The position numbers and the translations under genes were made by a program. A stretch of 64,000 nt of DNA, taken from assembly GCF_028285715.1 (NCBI RefSeq), contig NZ_JANQOO010000020.1, positions 62,001-126,000 of the forward strand. The letters run 5' to 3'. Source of the stretch: Ulvibacterium sp. Its GTDB lineage: Bacteria; Bacteroidota; Bacteroidia; Flavobacteriales; Flavobacteriaceae. Below the pieces are notes generated by a model, which had not been told where the DNA came from, ran no database searches, and was given only the letters and a program-made list of their open reading frames with translations. This document shows, one piece after another, positions 36,954-45,065 of the stretch (its first letter is position 1; every line of letters begins with the position of its first letter).

Positions 36954-38609
36954 ATGATAGCATCAATATACGATACCAAATACTTGAAAGGCGACATTAT
37001 GGGCGGTCTGGTGGCCGGTGTGGTAGCTTTGCCTTTGGCCTTGGCTTTTGGGGTCCAATCCGGTCTGGGTGCCATAGCCGGCCTTTACGGAGCCATCGGG
37101 GTAGGAATTTTAGCTGCACTTTTTGGAGGTACTCCCACACAGGCCAGTGGTCCAACAGGCCCAATGACAGTGGTTTCGGCGGCCTTGGTGGCCAATGCCA
37201 TTGAGATTGCGGGAAGTCTACAGGATGCCATGGGCATAATTATTCTCAGTTTTTTAATTGGCGGGGCCTTACAGGTGGTTTTTGGCCTTATTAATATTGC
37301 CGGATATATCAAATACTTTCCATATCCCGTGATTTCGGGATTTATGAGTGGGGTTGGATTAATTATAGTAATCCTCCAAATCTTTCCTTTCGTGGGTTTG
37401 GATTCCCCAAAATCCACGCTAAAGGTCATTATGGATTTACCGCGACTTTTTGCCGATTTCAGTTGGCAAGCACTGGCGTTAGGTGTACTTACGGTTATTA
37501 TTTATTACCTCTTCCCCAAGGTGACCAAGGCCGTTCCCAGTGCCCTTGTAGCGTTGATTACCGTATCGATTTTTGCATATTTCATTAAATGGGATGTTCC
37601 TATTATAGGAGAAATCCCATCCGGACTCCCATCACTACGGCTGGAAGGTCTTTTAAATATTGAAAGTAGTTCTTATTTCATGGTGTTGGAATATGGTATG
37701 GTGCTTGCCGTGCTAGGATCCATAGACTCTTTACTTACTTCGGTCATTGCGGACAATATGACCAAGACCAAGCATAACAGCAACCGTGAATTGATCGGGC
37801 AAGGTATTGGAAATATGGCCGCGGCATTGATTGGGGGCATTCCCGGAGCCGGGGCCACAAAAGGGACAGTGGTAAATATTAATTCGGGAGGGCGTACCCG
37901 ACTGTCAGGAGCATTACATGGGGCATTTTTATTGGCCGTTCTTTTGGGACTAAGCTCATTGGCCGCCTATATTCCTCTCGCCGTTTTGGCAGGAATCTTG
38001 ATTCCCATTGGTTTTAAGATTATCGACAAAAAAGGCCTGAAACATTTAAAAATAGTTCCCCGTGCCGATGCCGCGGTCCTGTTGGTCGTACTTCTATGGA
38101 CCACTTTTGGAAGCTTGATACAGGCGGTGGGCATAGGGGTTACCTTGGCAGCGCTTTTATTTATGAAAAGGGCCAGTGATATTGGGGAAAAAGGAATGCA
38201 GGTGGGAACATTGGCCGGTTTTGGTGGTGAGAAGCCCTGGCAGGATGAAACCGAGTTTTATCAAAAATTCAAGGATAAAATCTATATAAAGCACCTATAT
38301 GGACCTCTTTTCTTTGGATTTACTTCCCATTTTCAGGAACAGGTAAAGAACATTGGGGAAGAAATACAAGTTTTGGTCATCCGAATGGATAGGGTGCCCT
38401 ATGTGGACCAATCGGGAATCTATGCTATGGAAAATGCCATCTTGGACTTGACTTTGAAAGGAGTCAAGGTCATTATTACCGGCTTACAGGAACAACCCAA
38501 GGATTTATTGACCTCTATAGACATTATACCGGACTTGGTTCCTGAGGAACAAGTATTTGAAAAGGTCGGGAAAAGCTTTGATTGGATGACAAAAACGTTG
38601 AGCCCGTAA
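36954..38609 (+). CDS. SulP-family anion transporter with STAS domain (third of three)
   Basis: This 551-residue transporter is closely related to the second SulP protein (KGDIMGGLVAGVVALPLALA, SGPTGPMTVVSAALVANAIE, SVIADNMTKTKHNSNRELIG) but lacks its 75-residue insert. Its C-terminal STAS domain (about 445-548) has RMDRVPYVDQSGIYAMENAI, where the Ser-Gly follows the D-Q pattern typical of phosphorylatable STAS sites. It probably moves bicarbonate, sulfate or a related anion across the inner membrane. The repeated family in one region suggests gene duplication with insertion or loss of the loop. Confidence 0.9.
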   Translation: MIASIYDTKYLKGDIMGGLVAGVVALPLALAFGVQSGLGAIAGLYGAIGVGILAALFGGTPTQASGPTGPMTVVSAALVANAIEIAGSLQDAMGIIILSFLIGGALQVVFGLINIAGYIKYFPYPVISGFMSGVGLIIVILQIFPFVGLDSPKSTLKVIMDLPRLFADFSWQALALGVLTVIIYYLFPKVTKAVPSALVALITVSIFAYFIKWDVPIIGEIPSGLPSLRLEGLLNIESSSYFMVLEYGMVLAVLGSIDSLLTSVIADNMTKTKHNSNRELIGQGIGNMAAALIGGIPGAGATKGTVVNINSGGRTRLSGALHGAFLLAVLLGLSSLAAYIPLAVLAGILIPIGFKIIDKKGLKHLKIVPRADAAVLLVVLLWTTFGSLIQAVGIGVTLAALLFMKRASDIGEKGMQVGTLAGFGGEKPWQDETEFYQKFKDKIYIKHLYGPLFFGFTSHFQEQVKNIGEEIQVLVIRMDRVPYVDQSGIYAMENAILDLTLKGVKVIITGLQEQPKDLLTSIDIIPDLVPEEQVFEKVGKSFDWMTKTLSP

Positions 38610-38620
38610 CTCGAAAGGGG

Positions 38621-39118
38621 TTATCGTAAAGGGAATCCTTTAGCCGCCCACCATGGATGCATTTCAATAATCAACCGGCCCGATTTTACCATGGGATCCA
38701 TATTGGCCAAGCTATCGGCAATCTCCAAGGTAGGGGTGTTATAGATGGTAATTCCCCGAATTTCCCCATCGTCACCAAAAGGGCCGGAGATATCTGCATA
38801 TCCTTCTTCATACATCCTTCCTAAATGAGCCAAATGTAGTATCTGCAAGCTGTCTACCTCCTTTTTATTGGATGACCTATTGGGCCCACTTTTCAAAAAA
38901 GCGATAAAATATTGTTGCATTATCACCGTGTCCTTGGTCTTTTCATCCACATAATCAAAAATTTTAAAGCCCCTATCCGTCAAATCTTCCTTAGTCTCCT
39001 TTACTGACTTTTTTGCCATTTCCACCACCGGTGCAGTTGCTTCCTTTGGAGCTTTGTTTTTCTCCGTACATGCCTCAAAAGCTACAACGACCAGAAGTGG
39101 TAAAACATATCTTTTCAT
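38621..39118 (-). CDS. YCII-domain lipoprotein
   Basis: This 165-residue protein has a lipoprotein signal (PLLVVVAFEAC, Cys near residue 17), a lysine/alanine-rich linker and a C-terminal YCII-like domain (about 55-165: QYFIAFLKSGPNRSSNKKEV, LAHLGRMYEEGYADISGPFG, GITIYNTPTLEIADSLANMD). YCII domains form small ferredoxin-like folds in several enzymes. The function here is unknown. Start ATG 39118 overlaps the stop of the upstream CYTH gene (ATGA), so the two are translationally coupled; the frame start at 39127 would move inside that gene. Confidence 0.82.
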   Translation of the reverse strand: MKRYVLPLLVVVAFEACTEKNKAPKEATAPVVEMAKKSVKETKEDLTDRGFKIFDYVDEKTKDTVIMQQYFIAFLKSGPNRSSNKKEVDSLQILHLAHLGRMYEEGYADISGPFGDDGEIRGITIYNTPTLEIADSLANMDPMVKSGRLIIEMHPWWAAKGFPLR

Positions 39119-39591
39119 TTTTTCCAAGTGTTAAAGGGTTGTTTGCTTAATTGTGAATTATAATACTTTATGTCTCCGGTAACCTCCTTTCCGAGCCAAT
39201 TCGGTATTTCAAAAACTTCCTCTTCATGTAGCAGTTCAATCTCGGCTATTATTAGTCCTCCATTCTCACCATGAAATTCATCAACCTCAAAATAATGATT
39301 TCCGACAGGAATCTTGTACCGGGTTTTTTCCAGTATTTTCGGTTCACATAAAAGTAGTAATTCCTCGGCTTCCTTCAATGAAATCTCCTTTTCCCATTCA
39401 AATCGAGAGGTTCCTGTTTCATTGGATAGGCCTTTTACGGTTAAGTATCCAAAATCACCATCGATTCGAACTCGTACCGTACGTTCCGGATGGGTATTCA
39501 AAAAGCCCTGGATTATTCTTGTCGATATCATTGCCTCCACCTTGAATGCAATTGAGTCTACCAAGAATTTTCGTTCTATTTCTAGCGCCAT
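39115..39591 (-). CDS. CYTH-domain phosphohydrolase
   Basis: This 158-residue CYTH (CyaB/thiamine triphosphatase) family protein starts MALEIERKFLVDS with the diagnostic E-x-E-x-K motif (E4, E6, K8) that binds metal and triphosphate. Further tunnel residues are RTVRVRIDGDFGYLTVKG and EVDEFHGENGGLIIAEIEL. Members cleave inorganic triphosphate or thiamine triphosphate; the length fits the short single-domain type. Its TGA overlaps the ATG of the YCII lipoprotein gene. Confidence 0.92.
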   Translation of the reverse strand: MALEIERKFLVDSIAFKVEAMISTRIIQGFLNTHPERTVRVRIDGDFGYLTVKGLSNETGTSRFEWEKEISLKEAEELLLLCEPKILEKTRYKIPVGNHYFEVDEFHGENGGLIIAEIELLHEEEVFEIPNWLGKEVTGDIKYYNSQLSKQPFNTWKK

Positions 39592-39694
39592 GGAACATCT
39601 GTAGTTTCCTAAAAATAATCAAATCAAACGTGCTATGAAAAAGATGCCCTGCATTCTTGCGCTTACCCAAATTTAAAGTGATCTCCAGCTGATT

Positions 39695-40627
39695 CTAGAG
39701 GTTGGGCAAGTCATTTTTTACCTGATTCCAGAAATGGGAATCGAACAATTGGGCACTACCGAGTATTGCGGCTTCTTCCATAAGCAGGGATACCTCAAAA
39801 CGAATATCCAATCCTGCATCCAGTATTCCCGATTTCAATGAAGGTAGAAAAAACTCACTGGCACGGGAAACATTGCCACCAAGAACCACTAATTCTGGAC
39901 GGAATCTTTGAAGGAAAGGTATCATAAACTCGGCCATATTGGTGCCGAATTCTTTAAATACCATTTGGCTATGGTCGTTGTTTGCCTGCGCAATTTCCTT
40001 TACTCCCTTTACGCTTTGCAACGAAAGTTCATGATATCTCTTTATACACCACCGGGTAGAAAAATAATCATCCCCGATACCTTGTCTAAATGGCTTATCC
40101 CATAAACATCCATCTTTGGGGACTTCGGCATGGTTCACTTGTGGAATTCCCTCCTTAACAAAGGCCGAACCAAAACCGGTACCCAAGGTTACCACGATGA
40201 TTTTGCGATATTGTTTTGCATCTCCTTGGGTAGCCACTCCTACGCCGAACGAAGTGGCATCGTTGTGAAATCTAAAATTCACGTTTTCGCCATTGAGATA
40301 CCCGGCTAATTCCTTGGGAATGGATACCCCATACATGTTTGAATATTTGTCATTTTCCCCTTCATAGAGGGCGATACCTCCTGCATAGTCAAAGGGTCCG
40401 GGAATGGCGAAACCGATGTTGATATTCTTTTTATCCGGAATATGGGCAATAGTCTTGTTGATAGCCGTACTCCAAGTCTCCAGCACTATCTCTTTTTTGG
40501 CCTTATTGTCCACTTTAACACTAGAAGTCGTTCCGGGCAGAATCCTTAATTCCCTTAAGTTTACGGCAGCACTTACAATATGGCTTCCTCCGACATCTAT
40601 CCCAATGGCAATTTCATTTTTCATCAT
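39695..40627 (-). CDS. ROK-family protein (sugar kinase or regulator-like)
   Basis: This 310-residue actin-fold protein of the ROK family has the phosphate-1 motif IGIDVGGSHIVSAAVN, a central AIPGPFDYAGGIALYEGEND, HNDATSFGVG with the catalytic-type Asp, and TLGTGFGSAFVKEG. It lacks the Cys-rich zinc motif of canonical ROK glucokinases (the segment reads DGCLWDKPFRQGIGDD instead). It also has no N-terminal DNA-binding domain, so a glucokinase-like or allose-kinase-like activity is more likely than repression. Two start codons lie in tandem (ATGATG); either works. Confidence 0.82.
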   Translation of the reverse strand: MMKNEIAIGIDVGGSHIVSAAVNLRELRILPGTTSSVKVDNKAKKEIVLETWSTAINKTIAHIPDKKNINIGFAIPGPFDYAGGIALYEGENDKYSNMYGVSIPKELAGYLNGENVNFRFHNDATSFGVGVATQGDAKQYRKIIVVTLGTGFGSAFVKEGIPQVNHAEVPKDGCLWDKPFRQGIGDDYFSTRWCIKRYHELSLQSVKGVKEIAQANNDHSQMVFKEFGTNMAEFMIPFLQRFRPELVVLGGNVSRASEFFLPSLKSGILDAGLDIRFEVSLLMEEAAILGSAQLFDSHFWNQVKNDLPNL

Positions 40628-41144
40628 CTATTCTTTGGCAATTTCTTCCTCCTGCTATTTCCCGTACCGCATAAATCCTTCTTACCCACAAAATCTTTCG
40701 TAGAAAGAAAATAAGATAGGGATTATTGGTTATTGGGCGTCCATGACCCACCGGTTTTTGATTTTTCTGCAGAAGTTCATTGGGTTCAACTTTGCAAGGT
40801 TACCTAGAACTTCCTACTTTCTTCCAAGGATTTCGTGGTCTCATTCGAAATGAAAATCGGCAACCAGATATCGTAAAAGTTTAGGGCCTTTAAAAATTCT
40901 TGATCTCAAAAACAAGCATCTTACTACACTTGCCCTTGGCAAGCTCTTTTATTTGTTTGCGAAATGTTCCCCTTTTTGGGCTTAATTATTCAAAATTACC
41001 TTTTCTTTTTGTCCCACTGGGTTTTTTAGAAAGTTAAACCACCTAAAAAAGCACAGGCTTGGATACATTAATTTGATTTTTACAACTAGAACAGCTTTTC
41101 AGTAACGTCCCTATTCCCAATACTGACTTTAACACAGAGACCCT
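40628..41144. other. 517-base stretch without a gene
   Basis: Between the ROK gene and dinB no ORF above 50 codons with protein-like character is visible on either strand. It has no tRNA-like sequence or obvious stem-loop. Only the -7 box of dinB lies at its end. Confidence 0.6.
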
Positions 41145-41152
41145 TATTTTTG
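41145..41152 (+). promoter_or_regulatory. -7 promoter box of dinB (leaderless start)
   Basis: TATTTTTG matches TAnnTTTG and ends four bases before the dinB ATG at 41157. Transcription would begin at or within a base or two of the ATG, so the dinB message is probably leaderless. No LexA-like palindrome was recognised. Confidence 0.5.
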
Positions 41153-41156
41153 TGAT

Positions 41157-42257
41157 ATGTCCAATGAGATTTCTTTGCGAAAAATAATCCACGTGGATAT
41201 GGATGCCTTCTATGCATCGGTAGAACAGTTGGATAATCCAGAGCTCAAGGGAAAACCTATTGCCGTAGGGGGAAGTTCCAAAAGAGGTGTAGTGGCCGCT
41301 GCCAGTTATGAGGCTCGTAAATTTGGTGTCCGCAGTGCCATGAGCAGTGTTTTGGCCAAACGGAAATGTCCTGAACTCATCTTTGTAAAGGCCCGATTTG
41401 ATCGGTACAAGGAAATCTCGAACATAATACGAACCATTTTTTTTGAGTATACAGACTTGGTAGAGCCGCTATCCTTAGATGAGGCCTATTTGGATGTAAC
41501 CCAGAACAAGAAGGGAAATCCTTCGGCCACCCTAATAGCCCGTGAAATTCGGCACCGGATTTTTGAAGAGACCGGATTGACCGCCTCGGCAGGTATCTCA
41601 ATCAATAAATTCATTGCAAAGGTCGCTAGCGATATAAACAAACCCAATGGGCAAAAGACCATTAACCCTGAGGAGGTCATTCAATTTTTAGAGGATTTGG
41701 AGATTCGTAAGTTTTACGGGGTGGGCAAGGTTACCGCTGAGAAGATGTACAAATTGGGAATTTTTACGGGCAAGGACCTCAAGCAAAGGACATTGGAGTT
41801 TTTAGATTCAAATTTTGGGAAAAGTGGTAGTCATTATTACCATGTGGTACGTGGTGTCCATACCAGTGAGGTTAAGCCTCACCGTATTCCTAAGTCCGTT
41901 GGCGCGGAACGAACTTTTAGTGAAAACTTAAGTAGCGAAATCTTTATGTTACAGCGCTTGGAACATATCGCGGAAGAACTGGAAAGACGTTTAAAAAAGT
42001 CCAATATAGCCGGAAAGACCATAACATTGAAAATAAAATATAGCGATTTTACCCTACAGACCCGAAGCAAAACACTTCCCTATTTCATAGCGGATAAGGT
42101 CCTGATTCTTGAAATGGCCAAGGAATTACTGTATCAAGAACAGTTACAGAATTCAGTACGCCTACTGGGCATCTCCCTTGCAAACCTCAATACGGAAGAC
42201 AAAAAGACCGAGCCTAAGGAAGACGCGGTTTATGTGCAATTAAAGTTTGATTTTTAG
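41157..42257 (+). CDS. dinB: DNA polymerase IV
   Basis: This Y-family translesion polymerase is 366 residues long. It opens with the catalytic motif IHVDMDAFYASVEQLDNPEL (Asp at the active site). A second catalytic motif, EPLSLDEAYLDVT (Asp-Glu), follows near residue 105. The thumb has the helix-hairpin-helix KFYGVGKVTAEKMYKLGI, and the little finger domain follows (AGKTITLKIKYSDFTLQTRS). It ends with a C-terminal FDF. It lets replication pass damaged bases at the cost of accuracy. Confidence 0.95.
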   Translation: MSNEISLRKIIHVDMDAFYASVEQLDNPELKGKPIAVGGSSKRGVVAAASYEARKFGVRSAMSSVLAKRKCPELIFVKARFDRYKEISNIIRTIFFEYTDLVEPLSLDEAYLDVTQNKKGNPSATLIAREIRHRIFEETGLTASAGISINKFIAKVASDINKPNGQKTINPEEVIQFLEDLEIRKFYGVGKVTAEKMYKLGIFTGKDLKQRTLEFLDSNFGKSGSHYYHVVRGVHTSEVKPHRIPKSVGAERTFSENLSSEIFMLQRLEHIAEELERRLKKSNIAGKTITLKIKYSDFTLQTRSKTLPYFIADKVLILEMAKELLYQEQLQNSVRLLGISLANLNTEDKKTEPKEDAVYVQLKFDF

Positions 42258-42299
42258 TTGATACTGAACTTCGATCAAATTTTAACACAGCCCAAAAAC

Positions 42300-42317
42300 A
42301 GACAGACTTGTTCATTT
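42300..42317 (+). promoter_or_regulatory. Operator half-site at the tetR promoter
   Basis: AGACAGACTT (42300-42309) is identical to the left arm and spacer of the perfect palindrome upstream of the SDR gene; the right arm GTTCATTT is only partly conserved. It lies immediately upstream of the tetR -7 box (42322-42329), where a bound repressor would block transcription. Confidence 0.55.
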
Positions 42318-42321
42318 TCAT

Positions 42322-42329
42322 TATATTTG
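42322..42329 (+). promoter_or_regulatory. -7 promoter box of tetR
   Basis: TATATTTG matches TAnnTTTG and ends four bases before the GTG start at 42334, suggesting a leaderless transcript. Confidence 0.45.
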
Positions 42330-42333
42330 CGTC

Positions 42334-42897
42334 GTGAAGCATTCGGAAATAAGACAGCACATTATCAATACCGCTTCCGATTTGTTCTATGCCAATGGGT
42401 ATAACAACACGGGCATAAATGAAATCATTGCCAAAGCGGGCATTGCCAAAGCGACCTTGTATAACCATTTTAGAACCAAGGATGATATTTGTATCGCCTA
42501 TTTAAAACACAAGCACTCTAATTTTATCCTGGCCTTACGTAGCTATATTGAAGAGAAGCCCAAAGGGAGACTTCAACTTTTGGGAATCTTCGACTTCCTA
42601 AAGGAGTTTTACCGGGAACCTTCTTTTAATGGCTGTTGGTGTATTCGAACCATAGCTGAAATTCCAGGGGACAACGTAGAGATTCGAAATGAAATCCAAA
42701 ATCAAAAAAAGGAACTAGTATTTTTTTTAAAGGAAGTTGTTAACGACAATATCAAAAATCTTTCCAATGCAGAGGCAGAAAAAATTACCAATGGACTGTA
42801 TCTACTGTATGAAGGTGCTGTTGGTGAAAGTCATTTACATCAAAGCGATTGGCCTATTTATTCGGCAAGGGATGTCGGGGCCCAATTGATACCGTAA
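42334..42897 (+). CDS. TetR-family transcriptional repressor
   Basis: This 187-residue protein has an N-terminal TetR helix-turn-helix: [20 protein letters not shown], then [20 protein letters not shown]. The start is GTG. The C-terminal ligand-binding part (about 60-187) includes [11 protein letters not shown] and an end resembling the YjdC/AcrR group. Two copies of its likely operator (AGACAGAC...GTCTGTCT) lie before it and before the SDR gene downstream, so it probably represses itself and the SDR. The inducer is unknown. Confidence 0.9.
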   Translation: MKHSEIRQHIINTASDLFYANGYNNTGINEIIAKAGIAKATLYNHFRTKDDICIAYLKHKHSNFILALRSYIEEKPKGRLQLLGIFDFLKEFYREPSFNGCWCIRTIAEIPGDNVEIRNEIQNQKKELVFFLKEVVNDNIKNLSNAEAEKITNGLYLLYEGAVGESHLHQSDWPIYSARDVGAQLIP

Positions 42898-42914
42898 AAA
42901 ATTTAATTTTAAAC

Positions 42915-42932
42915 AGACAGACTTGTCTGTCT
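42915..42932 (+). promoter_or_regulatory. Perfect palindromic operator upstream of the SDR gene
   Basis: AGACAGAC-TT-GTCTGTCT is a perfect 8-base inverted repeat with a two-base spacer. It lies 18 bases after the tetR stop codon and 21 bases before the SDR start codon. The left arm and spacer also occur at 42300-42309 in front of tetR, which supports recognition by this TetR protein. Confidence 0.65.
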
Positions 42933-42953
42933 ATCTCATTTAACATAAATACC

Positions 42954-43703
42954 ATGACACTAAATTTTCAAGACAAAACAGCAATTGTAATAGGTGGTAC
43001 CAGCGGCATAGGCAAAGTGACCACAAAGAATCTAATCCATGCAGGGGCCACCGTCCATGTAGTTGGTCGCAGCGTGGACAAACTAAGGAATACCCTTGCT
43101 ATTGTTCCCCACAAAGTTGACATCACCTGTGAAAAAGAAATGGATGCATTGGTTTCTGAAATAGGCAAATTACCTAACCTAGACTATTTGGTAAATGCCT
43201 CAGGGGTCTTTGGGCCCAAACCTTTCTTGGAACATACCCTTGCCGACTACAATTCCTATCTTGATTTAAACAGAGGATTCTTCTTTATCACCCAAGCTGC
43301 CGCCAAGAAAATGAAGGCCACTGGAGGAGGGTCAATCGTTAATATAGGTTCCATGTGGGCCAAACAAGCCGTTAAGTCAACACCCTCATCGGCCTATTCC
43401 ATGCAAAAGGCCGGTCTTCATAGTCTTACCCAGCATTTGGCCATGGAACTGGCGGATGATAATATCCGGGTGAACGCAGTTTCCCCGGCTGTAGTGCAAA
43501 CGCCGGTGTATGATTCGGTTTTCGGGAGCCGTGAAAAGGCAAATAAGGCCTTAGTGGAATTTAATGGTTTCCATCCTATAGGAAGAAACGGCCGCGCTGA
43601 AGACGTAGCCAAAGTGATTTCTTTTTTGTTATCGGATGATGCCTCATGGATTACCGGAGCCATTTGGGACACGGATGGTGGCGTAATGGCCGGTAGAAAT
43701 TGA
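42954..43703 (+). CDS. Short-chain dehydrogenase/reductase under TetR control
   Basis: This 249-residue SDR has Rossmann motif [28 protein letters not shown] (NASG in place of NNAG), Ser in NIGSMWAKQ and catalytic Tyr-Lys in [14 protein letters not shown]. The C-terminus is typical ([19 protein letters not shown]). Start ATG 42954 gives the family's usual beginning; a longer frame overlaps tetR. It most likely reduces a toxic or xenobiotic carbonyl that also acts as the TetR inducer; that is inferred from the gene pair. Confidence 0.88.
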   Translation: MTLNFQDKTAIVIGGTSGIGKVTTKNLIHAGATVHVVGRSVDKLRNTLAIVPHKVDITCEKEMDALVSEIGKLPNLDYLVNASGVFGPKPFLEHTLADYNSYLDLNRGFFFITQAAAKKMKATGGGSIVNIGSMWAKQAVKSTPSSAYSMQKAGLHSLTQHLAMELADDNIRVNAVSPAVVQTPVYDSVFGSREKANKALVEFNGFHPIGRNGRAEDVAKVISFLLSDDASWITGAIWDTDGGVMAGRN

Positions 43704-43714
43704 TTCAAGAAAAA

Positions 43715-43743
43715 GGCCCGGTAGATCTTAAACCTATCGGGCC
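43715..43743 (-). terminator. Intrinsic terminator of the cupredoxin-like gene
   Basis: GGCCCGGTAG (43715-43724) pairs with CTATCGGGCC (43734-43743) with one G-T mismatch. On the minus strand it is followed by TTTTTC. It lies 24 bases after the stop of the gene at 43768-44157, again after a U/G-rich tract (TTTAGGTTAGG on the minus strand). It also separates the convergent SDR gene. Confidence 0.7.
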
Positions 43744-43767
43744 CAAACCACTTAAACCTAACCTAAA

Positions 43768-44157
43768 TTATTGCACAATCAAGGTATTATCCGTGGCTGT
43801 TGGATTCATCGGACAGAAATACACGTACTCTCCTTTTCCCAACACTGTAGGATTGGACCGTTGACTTTCTCCAGTTTTGACTACCTCGGTCACATAAGCC
43901 GTTTGGATATGATTTTCCGGTTTGCTGATGTCTTTCCCTTTCTTGACCAAAACAAATCCCACATCATGTCCTACCCCATTATTGGCTATTTCAAAAACAT
44001 AGGTGCCCGCCGGAACGGACAATTGTTTTTGGGTAAACTCACCCGGCGTTTGTTCCAAGACAATTGTTTTTGTGGACTTTTTCATCATTTTGTCCTGGGC
44101 GGTCATGGAAAATACCAAGCCGATTGCAAATACTAGTGTTGTGATTACTTTTTTCAT
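43768..44157 (-). CDS. Secreted cupredoxin-like protein
   Basis: This 129-residue protein has a signal peptide (VITTLVFAIGLVFSMTAQ) and a cupredoxin-type beta fold: KQLSVPAGTYVFEIANNGVG, HDVGFVLVKKG, and GKGEYVYFCPMNPTATDNTL with a Cys and Met of the copper-site type (C-P-M). One His ligand (GHDVG) is present, but the second His that usually lies between Cys and Met is missing. Copper binding is therefore uncertain. Start ATG 44157 places the signal peptide; the longer frame overlaps the next gene. Confidence 0.78.
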   Translation of the reverse strand: MKKVITTLVFAIGLVFSMTAQDKMMKKSTKTIVLEQTPGEFTQKQLSVPAGTYVFEIANNGVGHDVGFVLVKKGKDISKPENHIQTAYVTEVVKTGESQRSNPTVLGKGEYVYFCPMNPTATDNTLIVQ

Positions 44158-44206
44158 GATTTTTAAATTATTTGTTATTGTTTCTATGTACTTTATTCCT
44201 AATGGA

Positions 44207-44755
44207 TTATGCTTCAATGGATTCCAAGGGTTGTGCCACAGGGAAATCCACGGGTACTTGAGTGGTTTTATGTAAATAGTTGCTTATCGTTTTATCACCG
44301 ACCAAGACTATGGTGTCGATTAAATTTTCTTTGGTCCAACCTGCATTCAAGAAATTTTCGACGACTTCTTCGTCCGCACCACCCCTATTTTCGGTGATGT
44401 TCTTGGCCAAACGGGCCAAAGCATCAAGCTTATTATCGAATGAGGAATAGCCTGCCCTCAATTCAAGAATCTGCTCATCGGTGAAACCATTCATTTTTCC
44501 AATGGCCGTATGGGCGGATAAACAATAGATACAGTTATTTACTTCACTAACTGCTAGGTTTACCACTTCTTTTTCTTTGGATTTTAAGGATGTTTTTGCG
44601 TTTTGTAATGCCAAATAGTTGCCCAATGCATTTTCTGAATGTGCATAGGTGGCATACAGGTTAGGTACAAAGCCTACCGCCTTTTCCAGGTTGTCGAAAA
44701 TCGCCTGATTATTGGCGCTAACTTCTTCTCTTTTAGGTACATTGAATGTGCTCAT
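44207..44755 (-). CDS. Carboxymuconolactone decarboxylase/AhpD-like protein
   Basis: This 182-residue protein of the CMD family carries the redox motif NNCIYCLSAHTAIGKMNG (C-x-x-C...H), as in AhpD-like alkyl hydroperoxidases. The helical pattern continues in LRAGYSSFDNKLDALARLAK and DTIVLVGDKTISNYLHKTTQ. It probably has thiol-dependent peroxidase activity or is a peroxidase-related enzyme. The AraC regulator gene lies upstream on the same strand; the cupredoxin gene follows. Confidence 0.88.
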   Translation of the reverse strand: MSTFNVPKREEVSANNQAIFDNLEKAVGFVPNLYATYAHSENALGNYLALQNAKTSLKSKEKEVVNLAVSEVNNCIYCLSAHTAIGKMNGFTDEQILELRAGYSSFDNKLDALARLAKNITENRGGADEEVVENFLNAGWTKENLIDTIVLVGDKTISNYLHKTTQVPVDFPVAQPLESIEA

Positions 44756-44771
44756 GATTTTACATTTTTAG

Positions 44772-44790
44772 GTCATTCCCGAAGAATGAC
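44772..44790. promoter_or_regulatory. Inverted repeat before the CMD gene
   Basis: GTCATTC-CCGAA-GAATGAC is a perfect 7-base inverted repeat 17 bases upstream of the CMD start codon (44755). It could be a binding site for the neighbouring AraC regulator or a leader hairpin. The rest of the gap to 45065 shows nothing else. Confidence 0.4.
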
Positions 44791-45065
44791 GATTATTACT
44801 TATTTATCTACTATATATTGAATTCATTTATGGAATTTCTCCGTCTCGCAATAGAAATCGTGAAGCTGCTTTTGCTCGCAGTGCGTTTTTGCATTTATCA
44901 TATGCAGCACTTTCCTTTTAGGTTGACGGAATATTTCAATGAGATTGAAAATTGAGATTTGCTTACTATTCATCTTTCCCTGTCTTTTAATTACGATACA
45001 AAGATGGGATGGAAAAAGAGGGTAGCGTTAGGAAGGATTGCCCGACTACTTGTAGAAATTTCCCT

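Noticed and set aside
40628-41144. Possible degraded gene between the ROK gene and dinB
   Set aside because: A minus-strand open stretch exists but I could not connect it to any family, and stops occur in all frames.
44756-45065. Possible gene between the CMD and AraC genes
   Set aside because: Only short, overlapping frames with poor composition; the region holds just one inverted repeat.
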